Shown: piece after piece, positions 23,801-36,720 of the stretch | How positions within the stretch are numbered: position 1 is the stretch's first letter | Layout: each line of letters begins with the position of its first letter | DNA from: Anadara kagoshimensis | Taxonomy: Eukaryota; Mollusca; Bivalvia; Arcoida; Arcidae | DNA length: 64,000 bases | Direction of reading: 5' to 3' | Assembly (NCBI GenBank): GCA_021292105.1 | Contig: CM037862.1 | Span: 7,048,765 to 7,112,764, forward strand | Notes under the pieces: model-generated | Seen by the model: the letters and a program-made list of their open reading frames with translations, nothing else | What the model was told of the DNA's origin: nothing | Databases searched by the model: none | Program-made: the position numbers and the translations under genes

Positions 23801-25386
23801 GTCAGTTTGTGCAGTTTGTCTTTATGCAGGGGTAAGATGGATCTAGCATTGGTAAAACTGGAGACTTTTATGTTCAAATATTTTGAAAGATTAATATGTA
23901 AAATACTTGATTACATCATCATCTTTGTATCCTTTCAAAATTATTATATATTATTTACCAGCTAGATGGTAAAAATGTATTGGTAATTTCTAATTTGATA
24001 CTTGGAGCACCTGCACAAAATGTAAAGCTATTTTACATGAAATGTTTACTATAGATATGTTTTTATAACTTGGGAAATCTTCAAGCTTCTATGTATCAAG
24101 AGTGTTTGATCTGCTAGGTAAATACAAGATTTTTTTTTATTTCCTTCCCTCCTTTTTTCTGGATTCTACCATTTTGGATAATATTGTTGCTAATAGCTAT
24201 TAATTCACAGTTTATTTTAGTAATTATCAGTAAGGTAATAAAAAGGCATTAATAATAGTGCCCCTGATGTCAAGATTTACAATGATGGTGGTGCCATGGG
24301 GCATTCAAATTTTATGGAGTGTAGACATATAAATTGTATAGCCTATCCATGTGTAAATGGCCTTTATCAGCTAGACCTTAAAACTAGCCCTCAATGGACA
24401 TGACATGAATAGGAACTAGGCTTACATAATATTTGATATATGGCTAGTGTCCAGTGTAAGGCTTGACCACCAGATTTATTGAGCATGTTTCCTTGGTCCT
24501 GGTTAATTGAAATTACTGGGTGTATACACTCATTGGGATTTTAATTCAAGATTTCTACAAGCTGTTTGGATTTTATTTTATATATATTGTATGTATTCTA
24601 TATAAAAGAAGATTTTTTTCCTTGAGAAGGTAAAAGCTTAGTTACAAATAGATATTTGCAAGTAGATAAATGTGATAGGTATAGGTATGTGATGGATTTT
24701 CAAAAGGTTTTGGCAAAACAAACATACAGGGTTCTGCATATCTTACTTCAGTGAAAAATTGGGGGTTAAATTGTTATAGCAGAATGAGTTTTAGAGAAAG
24801 AGAGAATTTTCTATACATTCTAGTTGAAGGAGTTATAAATAGGATTGCAATTCCAAATTGTCAAAAGTCAACAGAAGTTACAGAATGAAATATTTTTATG
24901 CAGTCAAAAAGAAAGAGGGAGAGAGAGTCTCAGAGAGTTTGCATACTTTCTATATTCTAGTTGAAGGATTTATAAATAGGATTGGAATTCCAAAAAGGCT
25001 CGTCACTCACTGTTTTTGAAACTATAGTAATTGAATTACAAGCATCACATTTTTAATTTAGATAAAAATGTTAAGATATTTCATCTTCATCAGGTCAAGA
25101 CGTCAAGATGTTAGACCTTTCTGAGTTATTTAATAGACACTTTGGTATGTTCGTTTCTGATATAGACATTAGTGTGTATCTTCACTGACAGCGATCTGCT
25201 CCAATGGCTTACATGTTAGAATTTTAAGTTAAGGGTTTTGTACCTTGTTACATTTCATAAATCAGATGTTATGAAAAGTGTGATTTTTGTGTTCTAATGG
25301 AGACAATTGTAGATACATGTACATGTATTATAATTTGCTGGTCTTAGAAGGAAGCTCAGATGTCAGACTTACAATAAAGGGTTGTG
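20891..25386. other. AT-rich DNA, no supported gene
   Basis: 4.5 kb with only short AT-rich ORFs. Near 24790-24990 a block (GAGAGAATTTTCTATACATT, TCTAGTTGAAGGA(G/T)TTATAA, ATAGGATT) is duplicated about 150 bp apart. Confidence 0.4.
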
Positions 25387-25548
25387 AGGGGGCATTGGTG
25401 GGCAAGTGATCCAAGGTGTATCTCTCACAACCTATAATATGAGAAAGTTTGTCAGTTCACTTGACAAAGTTCTGGTTTTCTCTCTTTCTTCATCCATGCA
25501 ATCTTAAGTAAAAGAATCTTAATTGGTGCATAAAACTCCATTGCTCCT
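25387..25548 (+). mobile_element. tRNA-derived SINE, diverged copy 5
   Basis: GGGGGCATTGGTGGGCAAGT, then TATGAGAAAGTTTGTCAGTT, GGTTTTCTCTCTTTCTTCATC, and the tail GAATCTTAATTGGTGCATAA followed by AACTCCATTGCTCC. Confidence 0.6.
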
Positions 25549-28500
25549 CTTGTTTTTGATTATAGGTATAAAATTCCTGATTTTTGGTCATTTAACCATT
25601 CCAAAATATCATCTGGTAACTCATGATCATCCAAAGTCACACTTTAGTATATTAAGTTTGAATATTTTGTCACCTTCAACAATTGGGTCAGCATCCAATG
25701 CTGAAAGTTTGGTTAAACTATTTCTGATGGACAAATACAATACTATTCTTTTGAACTTACATTTTTGCATGCATCTATTTTAGTTAGTACTTGTCAGTTT
25801 CAGTTTGTTTTGAGAGTGAAAGTAAAAAGAAGTTGTAGGGAATTTATCTTTTTCTTCGTTATTTCCATCTGAAACTTATTATATCCCCTCAAATTTGAAA
25901 TTTTGTTAAGGTAGTTACTAATTTCAGATTTTACAAAAATAAGAAAAGTTATAAATAGTTTCCCTCAAGGTTCAAATTGTGAATAACAGTACTATTCTAT
26001 AAGTTTTCTGTATAAGATAGTAGCTATTAACAGAATTGTGGTGTGTGATAAATATAGTTGTTGCTTTTTAATTAGAGGAAAGCCCAACAGTTTTATGTGT
26101 TTACAAAGAGGAATGTAATCTTTTTTATTGGTGATGTTCTAAATTTGTTCTGATTAGGGATGGAATGGTCTGGGCTGACCAATCAGACTTATAATTAAGC
26201 ATTTAGTTGGTATATTTTTAGTATCGGTAGTCTTTATTTGGTTCATTTTACAGCATGATATTCTTATTTTAGATCAGTCTTGTAATAAAAGGCAATTTTT
26301 CCACCCATGATTAACAGTTAATTTAGGATTTTGAAAAGGTTATATGTCTAATTAATTTTGTTTACAAAACATCTGTGACATTTGGTATTCACCCTTAAAT
26401 ATCACAGTTGCAAACAAAAATCGTGGAATACCTGAATACTAGAAGTGCATATACTAGTATATTCCAATTAAGCTCAGGTGTAAATTTGAAATTGTTCTTC
26501 CTTCGTTATTCAATCAGTTTTAACTTGTATTTTGTTATTTCTTTGGTACTAAATAACTTATATCTCTAATCTAGGTGTAAATATAGGCAGATTATAATTA
26601 ATTGAATTTTTAAAAAAAAATTGAAATCTAGTAAAAATGTCATCTTGATACTTAAAACACTAAATCGTAAAAAGCTAATATTTGTTAAGGACTATTTATT
26701 TTTGTGATTGGAAGTAAATGGAAATATGTCAACATCACCTCTATGTTAGTCTAGGAGTTGTAAAGGGATACCTTATCCACTCTATTAACAGTTCTGTGAG
26801 AAACTAATAAAGATCAAATTTGTAGTAAATACATATTAGAAAGTATTACATCAGAGCCTTCTATACTAAACTGATAACATAGGCCTAATCAAATATTAGC
26901 TCGGCTTTAATTCCATCAAAATTGATAGCATTTCTGTGTCTCCCAGGTGCCCAGGCAATATTTAAGACATGTTTGAGTTTAGTCAGGGGTCTACATAAAG
27001 TAAAAATGTTAATCTGCTGGCCAAACTTAAATATACCTGTACTATAGTGCTAGCCTAGCCATCTCCCTGTGGTCACTCTTATTGGTCAATAGATAAAGCT
27101 GGACAATAGAATTTTAATAATAGGTTTTACATTCAGGTGTTTGTTTAGATCACAGGTTCATTACTTTGTAATGAGGAGAGAAAATGGGATACCTGCTGCT
27201 AAATGATGCATTTTGGACATTCTTGTCTGGTAACTGACCACAGTTGACTGACCTTTAATAGAAAATTACAGGAGATTATACCTACTGTTACTGGTAGTAA
27301 CCTTGGCTGGACATACTCATTTTACTTTTTTGTCTGTCAACAACAGTTAGTTGTTTGTGTGATTTTATCTGGATCAGGTTGATGGAGAACATTCTCTTCT
27401 ACAAAAGGTTATTCACCAGTTTTGACATGTAAGTTGTATAATTCTGCATTTTCATACAATTCTGTAAGAATTTTTTGCTTTTTTCACAGGCTTGATTCAG
27501 TCTTTGTTTGAGGCTTTTTCAGTGGAAGATAAATTACAAATGGAAGTTTATACTTAATTATAGGCTATTTTGATTCACCTTGTCTGTGAAGGTTTACATA
27601 CTAACTCGGCCTAAATTTGAAAAAAAAAATATATTCTGGTTTCCTAAGATCACAATCCCAGATACATGAATTATGGCAATCTGTCCTTTGGGACTCAAAA
27701 ACTTTTATTAAATAATCATTTAAAAATGTATATGAATACAGTATATACAAATAACATTGCATCAAATTTGCTTATTTTTTCCATATGAAATGTCCGATTT
27801 TACCATGCTTTTTGTCGTGTCATATTTTCTCAATCTGCTGTTTTACAATAAAACTGCACTAAGAAGAATCTCCTGGTATTCTATCAATTTGTTTAATGAT
27901 ACTTTTGCAGACACTGTATGCATTGCATTTTGGGTAATAAATGCAGATTTAATCAAATATAGGTAGTAAAAAGAGAGATATACTAAGGAAAAGAGAAAAA
28001 AAAAAAATACACACATGAAAAAAACAATGCTGCTATGTTTTATTGCTTTTGAAGTTGATATCTGAAGGTACATATCATAACATAATATCAGCGATGTAGT
28101 TGGCTGTGAATGGGTGCTTTATGTATATCTGAGGCAGTAATTAACTCCCCTTTTTCTTTATCACAACTAATTATCTGTTACATCAAAACGTTTGTAATGA
28201 AGGTAATATTACATTGATCATTCATGTTCTATGTTGTACATGATGAAGCTGTTACCTGGTGGGGAGTAATGAAAGGAATTCTGTAGTTATGTCATGTTAG
28301 ATAGGAAATAATTCTTCTATGTCTACATGAACTCATCTCAGAGAGAGAACAAAATGATATTACCGGTAGTCTTCTTGGTTTTGTTGTTATAAATTATTTG
28401 TTTTGGCATGCCATCTATCAGTAAGTTAGTCACATAATGTTCATTTCTTTTGGCGGACATATTATACCTTGCTTCTGTCGCTATGACGATGTTTTAATGT

Positions 28501-29067
28501 ATCAGCAGATTTTGTGAAATATGATTTATTGTGAAGTATATGAAATATATAAAAAAGGATATGTCTTAAGTCTTAATCAAGCTTAACTGCTAAAGACTTT
28601 TTTTATGATCTAAACTATAAGATGTTGTTTGAAGATGATGTTGCTATAGAAACTAGACAAGGAGATTTTTGTGTAGCAGCTGTTAAAAAGTGAAAAAGCT
28701 TGTCCATTGTTAATGGTTATATATACTAACTGCTGTACACAATCCATTTGTTGTTTTTATCTCAAGCTGGTAGGGAGGGGTGCTAGATATGACAAATTTA
28801 AGATGCTCAAAAAACTATTATTTTAACCAGATCTCCAAGAGATGAGAGGGGTTCCATCAGGATCAATTTTGTTGAAGGTATTTAGAATTATCATTTATAT
28901 TGCCTTTTTCTTTTTATATAGATAAAACTCTTAAAGATTAATTGCAGTTTAAGAACTCTGTAAATATATATAAATTTTGAGTCATATCAGTGTAAAAATT
29001 TTAGAGTTTGGATGACTTATTCATCCCTTTGCTACGCAACAGACATACCATTGGGCTCATTTACATG
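25549..29067. other. AT-rich DNA with one weak terminal-exon candidate
   Basis: No supported gene apart from the candidate at 27490-27557. Confidence 0.35.
27490..27557 (+). other. Candidate terminal coding exon
   Basis: Preceded by a long T-rich tract ending TTTTTTCACAG. Only the frame that accepts one carried-in base is open; it encodes LIQSLFEAFSVEDKLQMEV, Y, T and then a stop (TAA, 27555-27557). Its entry phase matches the exit phase of the 10997-11038 candidate. No family is recognised, so this is weak evidence. Confidence 0.22.
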
Positions 29068-29535
29068 ATAAATTTACATCCACATTGTATAAATTAGCAA
29101 CTCTCTCCAGACAACACATTTATTGTTTGTTGTATGTATACAGCATAGCATGTCTTTATTGTTTTACTAGGTTAATGTATTGGATTTAGAGATGGGCCGT
29201 TGAAGCTCACCTGGTCATTGTGTAGATTTTATATCCACATTGTATAAATTAGCAACACTCTCCAGACAACACATTTATTGTTTGTTGTATGTATACAGCA
29301 TGTCTTTATTGTTTTACTAGGTTAATGTATTGGATTTAGAGATGGGCCGTTGAAGCTCACCTGGTCATTGTGTAGATTTTACATCCACATTGTATAAATT
29401 ATCTACACTCTCTCCAGACAACACATTTATTGTCTGCTGTGTGTATAAAGCATGTCTTTATTGTTTTACTTACGTGTATCTTGTATGGAGATGGTCATTG
29501 AAGCTCGCCAGATCAATTTGGAGATACATGCACTA
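29068..29535 (+). repeat. Three-copy tandem repeat, period about 150-155 bp
   Basis: ATCCACATTGTATAAATTA recurs at about 29078, 29233 and 29383. Each copy continues with CTCCAGACAACACATTTATT, CATGTCTTTATTGTTTTACT and GAGATGG...GTTGAAGCTC. The third copy is the most diverged. Confidence 0.85.
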
Positions 29536-31902
29536 AATTAAATTAAATGAGATACATTGGAAGGTCTTTTTCTCTTTTGTGCTTGCAGCTTATTTCTTGA
29601 ACTGGTATTCTTCCTGTTACATAAGTTGAATTAAACAGCATGAAAGTTATTGGCATTATACAAATCTAAAGGAATAAGATTTCTGTTTGAGAGAGAAATT
29701 TACTTAGTTTGTCCTTATAATTTAATTCTAAACAATCACATTATTTCCTATTATCTATTTAGTTACCCTGTAGTTGGTTACAGAATTGTAGGGATAATAG
29801 CTGATACTACCGGTAATCCCTCTTTACACTTAACAAAACAAAGTGATTCCGATTTGATGAAAATCGACCATTTAAAAGTCAGATTAAAAATAAACCTGCT
29901 AGAATTACCCAAAATGACAATAAAATGAATTTATTTCAAAGCTAAAAGATTGACAGGTAATACTAAAAATCCTTTCAGATTTCTTTTTTTCCTGTTTTTA
30001 AATAAAACAAGATTGACAGGGGTGTACACCAAGGGTCCTTTTATCCTTTAAGTCTGTTTTGTAATTCTAATCTGTGTAATTGAATTTGTGCACATTTTCA
30101 TGTTATCTTCTTAGCTCAGTGTTTGTTAGAATGTTTGTCACAAGCTAAAAGTTAAACAGCTAGAAACCTCTAAAATGCCTGTCTGGAAGTTATTTAAGAG
30201 CACATGGTTATGTTGACAGGTCATTGAAGCAAACAGATTGTCCAACCAACAAGTACCTGCAGGGTGTTTATATACGGTCTTTAGTGTATGTTTGACCAAC
30301 CTTAGTTTACACATGATGAACTATAGGTGATAGCCTGGTCTAACAAAATATATGTACAGTATATATATATATATAGTTAATTAACACTCGTCTGTCTTGT
30401 CTTTGTAATATATAAGTATTGCTTGAAAAACTTCAAATATTGTACCTATCTGTGTACCTAAACTAGGATGTGTTAAACTTTGTTTTAGAGGATTATAAAA
30501 ACTAGAGGGAAAGTCAGATATTTATGGAAAATAGTAAGTACACAACGTAAAATTCTAAATTTCATTAACCTTGTTTTAAATCCATTTTGTGTAAAAATAT
30601 TAAAGTGTACTTTGGAATTTGTTTTCAAATTTTAACCAGAAAAGGGCATTGAATTTGAAAGTTTGTTTCAATCATCTCAAACTGTTAAAATATATTTGAT
30701 AAATTACTTTCTTGTCTTCCTGATTAATATTTCTCTTGCTGATGGCCCTTCAGACTGGTTGAAAATGCAATCTCAGCTGAGACCAGATTAGACTTTTTTG
30801 TCTTCCCTTAAGAGAGAGCATGTTGCTGCTTTGTCTATCAGTACCATTTCATGCATCTTCTTGTCTTTCAGTCCATCTGTCATAATTTTGTTTAGAGCAT
30901 GTCACCCAAACAACAAGAGATATCAATGTGAGCCTGCATAGGTGAGGAGAAGTGCAATGTACTGTAACTCTTGGTTCAACCACTTCCTTGTCAAGTATGC
31001 ATGCCTTTTCTTTATAAACTATTGGCCGTTTTAACTAGATTTTAAATGGACAGATATTATATGTTTTATGGGGTTTATACATTACAGTGCCTTGCTTCCC
31101 TCATTATTTATTTGAGAGAAACGTCAGAAACTTGAAAACACTATACATACTTTTGGTGTTGTTTGTTTTACAAGGTGTTTGACATTTAGCTTGTAATACA
31201 CAGCCATTTAGTTGTAGATATAAGGTCTACACTGCTGATTGATACAGGGCACCTGCTGTTTGGTCAGCACACTATATATAAATGTTAGATATGTTGTATG
31301 CTAAACATTGCTCCAATCAGTACCACATGCTGGGGATATTAGCCACTTGAAATATTGATACTTATTGGAGTTTTCATAGTTAACAAGATAAGATGGATGT
31401 TTATAAACAAAATATACAAATATTAGTGTGATATACTATACATTATACCTTGAAACAAGAGATAGTTGAAGTTTTCTCACTTTCTCCTCCACTCTAGCAC
31501 TTTCTGATAATATAAAAGTTAATTAACATGGGCTGTATCACACACCTGATCATGTTAAGGTGTTAGTAGGCGTGTAATAGACATGTGTTAAATTATTAAT
31601 GGTCAGTTTGTTTTTTTAGCATTATTTGTGTATTTATACATGTTTTTTGTGATGCTTTGTTTTTGTTATTTTGTTATTACAGACTAAAGTTGTTTTGTCT
31701 GTGAAGATGGCACTTGTCTGTATATTAATAAAGGGCATATAGTAAAGGGTATGTTGCGAGTCTTGTGACATATTTAAGACTTCAACATGACTGACTTAGA
31801 TGCAGATCTCCAATCAAACTGGAGATGATAAAGGTTTAAATAAATATTTTTGTGGCATGTTCTATTGACCTTTTCAGAACCTTTTCTTGTTCTTTCATTT
31901 AA
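29536..31902. other. AT-rich DNA, no supported gene
   Basis: Includes a short (TA)n run near 30359-30374. A 92-codon ORF at 29650-29928 is AT-rich with no recognised domain. Confidence 0.4.
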
Positions 31903-32085
31903 GGGACCTTCGTGTAGGCAGGCAAGTGGTCTTAAATTCTGGCTTACAGATGACAGGGCCTCTCACAACCTAGGTTCAAATCCAACTCAAGACAAATCTT
32001 AGTGTGAGAAAGTTTGTCAGTTTGTTTGAAGAATGTAGGTGGTTTTCTGTAGGCACTCTAGTTTCCTCTGCCATTCCATTTTTTT
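31903..32085 (+). mobile_element. tRNA-derived SINE, copy 6
   Basis: Intact consensus B box GGTTCAAATCC at 31973-31983, then AATCTTAGTGTGAGAAAGTT, GGTGGTTTTCTGTAGGCACT and CTAGTTTCCTCTGCCATTCC. The 3' tail is replaced by a T run. Confidence 0.75.
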
Positions 32086-32093
32086 AAGGTTTT

Positions 32094-32345
32094 CAGAAGT
32101 AATCAATGAGGTGCAATTGTTTAGTATACTCATTGTAACTCCCAGTGCAGGTGAAACAGTCATAGATTTGATAAGTTTTCACCCTAGTGAAAATTGATAG
32201 TGAAGGTGTCTGAAGTTATTGGTGAGGTGTGATTGTTTAGTACACTTGTCGTAACTCACAATCTAGATGAACCATTTACAGATTTGTATAATGTACTTTG
32301 ACAGTAAAGGTACCTACAGTAATCAGTAAGGTGTGATTGTTTGTG
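32094..32345 (+). repeat. Three-copy repeat, period about 105-116 bp
   Basis: (T/C)AATCAGTAAGGTGTGATTGT-like blocks followed by TTAGTA(T/C)AC occur near 32096, 32212 and 32318. Confidence 0.6.
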
Positions 32346-32607
32346 TAATTCTGCGTTAATTATATTGATTGAAGACCAGGTAAAATAATCAACCTGTAAT
32401 TAACAGGTGATAGGTGTCAAAGTATGGTAGTTTATTAGAACATTAAACTCATAAACTAATCATTACCTGTCACAGGTATGATCTAACTTGACAGAATCTG
32501 GCAAAATAAGTGATTTATATATCAGTCATTGGCTATCATTGATTATCAAATCCTAAATGTGTGGAATTAGTGGCATGTAGTCCCTTTCTAAACTGATACC
32601 TTATCTA

Positions 32608-32885
32608 GTGTTCACCACTGAACACCACCCATCCCTCCCTCCTGATGCAAACATGTGTTCACCACTGAACACCACCCCAATCTACCTTCCTGATGTTAAC
32701 ATGTGTTCACCAATGAACACCACCCCAATCTACCTTCCTGATGTTAACATGTGTTCACCAATGAACACCACCCCAATCTATCTTCCTGATGTTAACATGT
32801 GTTCACCACTGAACACCACCCCAATCTACCTTCCTGATGTGAACATGCGTTTCCCACTGAACACCACACTAACCCTCATTCCATC
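32608..32885 (+). repeat. 48-bp minisatellite, about five units
   Basis: ACATGTGTTCACCACTGAAC, then ACCACCCCAATCTACCTTCC and TGATGTTA, repeats with an exact 48-bp period (starts 32651, 32699, 32747). As 48 is divisible by 3, a 93-codon ORF with a 16-residue repeat (NMCSPLNTTPIYLPDV) runs through it. No splice context or flanking domain supports translation. Confidence 0.9.
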
Positions 32886-32991
32886 CTGACACCCAAATAT
32901 TGTAGGGGTTAGTATTGTATGTGGTACCATTTAACTTCTCAAATTATTTTTTCTGTATCATGCATTTACTTAACACCCTTCCTTCTTTTCA

Positions 32992-33013
32992 ACACACACA
33001 CACACACACACAC
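32992..33013. repeat. (CA)n microsatellite
   Basis: Short pure CA run. Confidence 0.9.
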
Positions 33014-35811
33014 TGTTTTTATACATACTTTTGCACTGAAAAACATAAGTATTTTGTCCCATCCTTCATAGTCACATTTTTTCCTTTATTTATTTACCTG
33101 AGACATGTCAACATTTAATTATAGTAAAATTAAAATTATTAATATGAAGATAACAAGATAACATTTACCTGATTATAATTACAGGTGAGTCAACCTCTCG
33201 TTTATTTCTACCACAAGTCAAAAGTACATAACTAGGTCATAAAGGAAAAAATTAGGTCACTTTGTGTGTTCACCAGTGCATTGTACAGGTATAAGTAAGA
33301 CTGGGTTCATTCATAAAACTTTATTTACAGTTTGCATGATAACATGTCGTTAACAAAGCTGGTCTGATAAATACTGTTCTGTTAAATATAAATATTTCAC
33401 CCTTCAGAAGAAATCAATTACCTTTATGTGATCAATTAAACTTGTGTCTGCACTGGGATTGTACAATTGATGGGGTATCTGGTTGAGGAATATACAGTGA
33501 TTGGGTGTTAAATGTGTATCACACTAGTGTGTCTTTGTATTCAGTGTTAGTCTGGTATATACTGGTAATTCACTCGGAAAGTGTCAAACTTGATGTCAGC
33601 TTTTCTGTGTATAAATTTAATATGTTATAAAACATCTATGAATTTTCTTTGTTTATGTGTTGGAAACATGGAAAAATCTTTGTATTTGCATTGTTTTTGA
33701 GGTGGAAATTTGCACTTATTATAACTCTGGATTTTCCTTGTTGCTGTGCCGGAAATTTGCCATTGTAGTATGTAAACATCTCTGGATTTTCATCATTTCC
33801 ATGGTATTATTCCGTCCCTGTAACAACAAAGTAAGTTCTTTGTATTATTCAGTACCAGTGTTTCCTTTCACACAGTGATATAGTATTACTGTAAGTCATC
33901 TATACAAAGAATCTCAATATCTGTAGTCTTCCTTTCAGCGGGGAAAAATACATGTGGGTCTACTTCTGGTATTTTCATCTATATCAAGCTGTTCACCGAT
34001 TTAGGATTATGTTCTTATTGCACTTCCAAATTTAAAGTGCGTATTTTTTATGTGTCATGTTTTAGCTATTATCTGAGAAATGGTTAGCTAATTACATGGC
34101 TTAAGTTACAAAATTTCTATTAAAGTCACATTTTTGAAAATTTTGAGATTTACACAGCAGTATGAAGTAATCTTTCACATCTTACATAATTTAAATTACC
34201 ATGATATCCCATGGTTCAACTTCCGATTGAATTACATTTTTCTATGATTGAATGTAAAAAAATCAAATATTAAATTCTACTAGAAATCCTATATCTTTCT
34301 TTTAAAAAAATTGGTTTTGAAAAAATGAGTGGAAAAATTTTTCTAGATAAAAGTAAGAAATCTTAACCTCGTTAAATCTTTGATAGAAAATCATTTATCA
34401 TCATATTACCTTACATAAAAAATATTACTGAAAATGGTATATGTGTTGTTGGAATAATTTTTTTTCCTGAGACAGAAATATTTTCCTGATAAAGAATTAG
34501 ATAACACCCAGAAGATCCGTGTTAATTAGCTGAAATCATTATTTACATAGCAAATCATTTATCGTATGTTGATATTACACAATTCTGATGTATATAAAAA
34601 GTGTAACAGCTAGCTAGCAAAAATGGGAAGATGTAGATAAAACTAAATATCTCGTATCTTGTTGCAAGAAAAGTAAAAAAAAAAACTGAATGGTAAATGA
34701 TTGCATCGAGCATATAGCACAGCTCAACACTTCTCTACCGCCTTACAAACAGTAAGTCCGATTACGATTACCTTAGTACGTAATATACTACTGATAGCAG
34801 TAACAATATAAAAACCACAGAAAGGGAGTTGGAATTTGTATAATTTACTGTTTTCTTCTGCCATCTTGTATTTCCATGGCAACCTGACAAAACATTTCCT
34901 TTTTTGACATGGACTAAACCATTAATTTGTGTAGCAGAAGTTTGAGGGGGAGATTCCTTCCTTATGATGTTATGTTTTGCTTGACAATCATTTATTGGGA
35001 GGGGGAGGACCATTTCTATATTGTCTGATGCTTACTGGTACCGGACACTTTAACGAATATTTTTTGGCATTTGTTCAAAAACTTTACACTGTGTGGTAAT
35101 GATATTTTTCACTTTTTGGAAATCTTGTAAGATTATTCATAGATTTTGTTTTTCTGGAATTATTAGTACCGGTATGAGTTTCCCGATAATCTACCTATTA
35201 GCTGTGTCGTAATTTGTTTTGTTTTGTCTATGACTAGTCTATGTCTTCTGGATATATTTATCGGTAAAATATTTTAAGTAGATCTTTAACTGGTGAAGGT
35301 AAGAAGGTCTAAAACTTTTGACTTTATTTAAATTTGTTGTTATTATATATTACATATACATTGCTTGATTTGATTTAAATACAAATAAATTATACAATAA
35401 TATCATGTGTCAAGAGTTCAGTTATAACTCCAGGTACATGTTAAGTCATAATTGCTCATTTTTGTAGGTGGAATTTTTGACGTTTATTTACAGTGACATC
35501 AGAGAACTTGTTAAACACTGATTTACCTTTTAATCCTTAATCTAAGCTAATGTATATGTTAATTATCATTATAGTAGCGAGAGTTCCACACAAGGTAGAT
35601 AATCCCTGGTGGCTATATAATCAGTTATCAGGAACTGCTTAACGGATTAGGTAACGGGATTTGACAACAAACAATTATTGATAGTTAATAAGCTGATTAA
35701 CATCAAACAGAAAAGAGCGGATTATAAGGGAGATAATCCAGTTATACATATGAGAAAACACTGATAAGATCTATATTTATAAACTTTTATTTTTCTATTT
35801 TTTATTTGCAG
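33014..35811. other. Upstream region of dystroglycan; possible non-coding first exon
   Basis: No ORF is supported. A consensus-like donor, GGTGAAG|GTAAGAAG (exon end 35298), lies 513 bp before the strong acceptor at 35810-35811. A non-coding exon ending at 35298 would therefore be compatible with a 5' UTR intron. The promoter cannot be placed. A GGGAGATAA motif sits at about 35728-35736. Confidence 0.3.
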
Positions 35812-36030
35812 ATAATTAGTGACTTTATTTCCGGGCGAAATTTTTTAGCCATGTGGTGACATGCCGTGTGGGAAGTTAATCTGAAAAAGAATAGAAGTAT
35901 TTTGATCCGTGGATGTATATTTCACTTAAGCTGTTAAAACATTCCAGTATTAAGTACAAGTTTGGATTTACGTGCCTAATGTTTTAAAGAGTTTTTCATC
36001 TTGTGAAAGAAGTCTTCAGAAATCGGCAAG
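35812..36030 (+). other. DAG1: Dystroglycan 5' UTR (part of coding exon 1)
   Basis: A T-rich tract ending TTTTTTATTTGCAG at 35811 is a strong 3' splice site, so the exon with the start codon probably begins at 35812 and an upstream non-coding exon is implied. Vertebrate dystroglycan genes also have a non-coding first exon, as I recall. Confidence 0.5.
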
Positions 36031-36384
36031 ATGGATACTAGTCCCGTAAATTGTGTATGCGAGATGTGGAGAAGGTATTTTAACGGAAAATTAACAAAAA
36101 GTGAAAATCAACGAAAATCGAATGGATTATTTTTCTCCGGGAGGACTTTAGGATTATTTATAATATTGATTATATTGGATTTTTCAGTGGCACAAGACAT
36201 GAGAATATTGAATGTAGATAAATACATAGATTCCAAGGATGGTAATAGTTCGCCAAATCAAATTAAACAAGAGGAACCTGTATCACTTTTATGGGGTATC
36301 GCTGATACGTCTGCTGTAGTAGGAAGATTATTTAAACATCATATCCCAAGTGATGCTTTTAAAGGAAATATACACAAATATGTT
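36031..36384 (+). CDS. DAG1: Dystroglycan, coding exon 1 (signal peptide and start of N-terminal Ig-like domain)
   Basis: Encodes residues 1-118 of dystroglycan, the matrix receptor of the dystrophin-glycoprotein complex. A polar N-terminal stretch of about 37 residues precedes a hydrophobic core (LGLFIILIILDFSVAQ), with likely signal cleavage near SVA-QD. Met12 is an alternative start that would give a more usual signal peptide. Residues about 86-108 (LWGIADTSAVVGRLF, IPSDAFKG) match the first cadherin-like/Ig-like domain of alpha-dystroglycan, compare vertebrate GIPDGTAVVGRSF. The exon ends at 36384 in phase 0 before GTAAGT. The ORF runs on to a stop at 36411 only by reading intron. Joined to 48453-50832, this gives a protein of about 910 residues if the frame break there is disregarded. 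Confidence 0.93.
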
Positions 36385-36548
36385 GTAAGTAGACAAAAAT
36401 TGGAATATTAGTTTAGCATGCATGAATGGATGAGAGAAAGAAAGAGAAAAGGGAGTTAGAGAATGGTTTTGCATGTTTGATTAACATTTGTGCATTTACT
36501 GTGTGTGTTTTGATAATTTTTAAGTTATTTATTTATATATTGAACTTG

Positions 36549-36720
36549 AAAATTTTTCAATTTAATCTAACTTGACCCCATAAGGTTTTCTTTTAATATA
36601 AGGGAGATAACTCACAAGTGAATAATGAATGAATGTTAAAATTTTTCACTTTAATCTAACCCCATCCCTTATAGGGATCTCTTAATACAAGCGAGATAAC
36701 TCACAAGCTGAATGATGAAA
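36549..36720 (+). repeat. Two-copy tandem duplication, period about 90 bp
   Basis: AAAATTTTTCA(A/C)TTTAATCT, then CCCATAAGG or CCCTTATAGGG, then CTTTTAATA-type sequence and G(G/C)GAGATAACTCACAAG, occurs at about 36549 and 36638. Confidence 0.8.
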
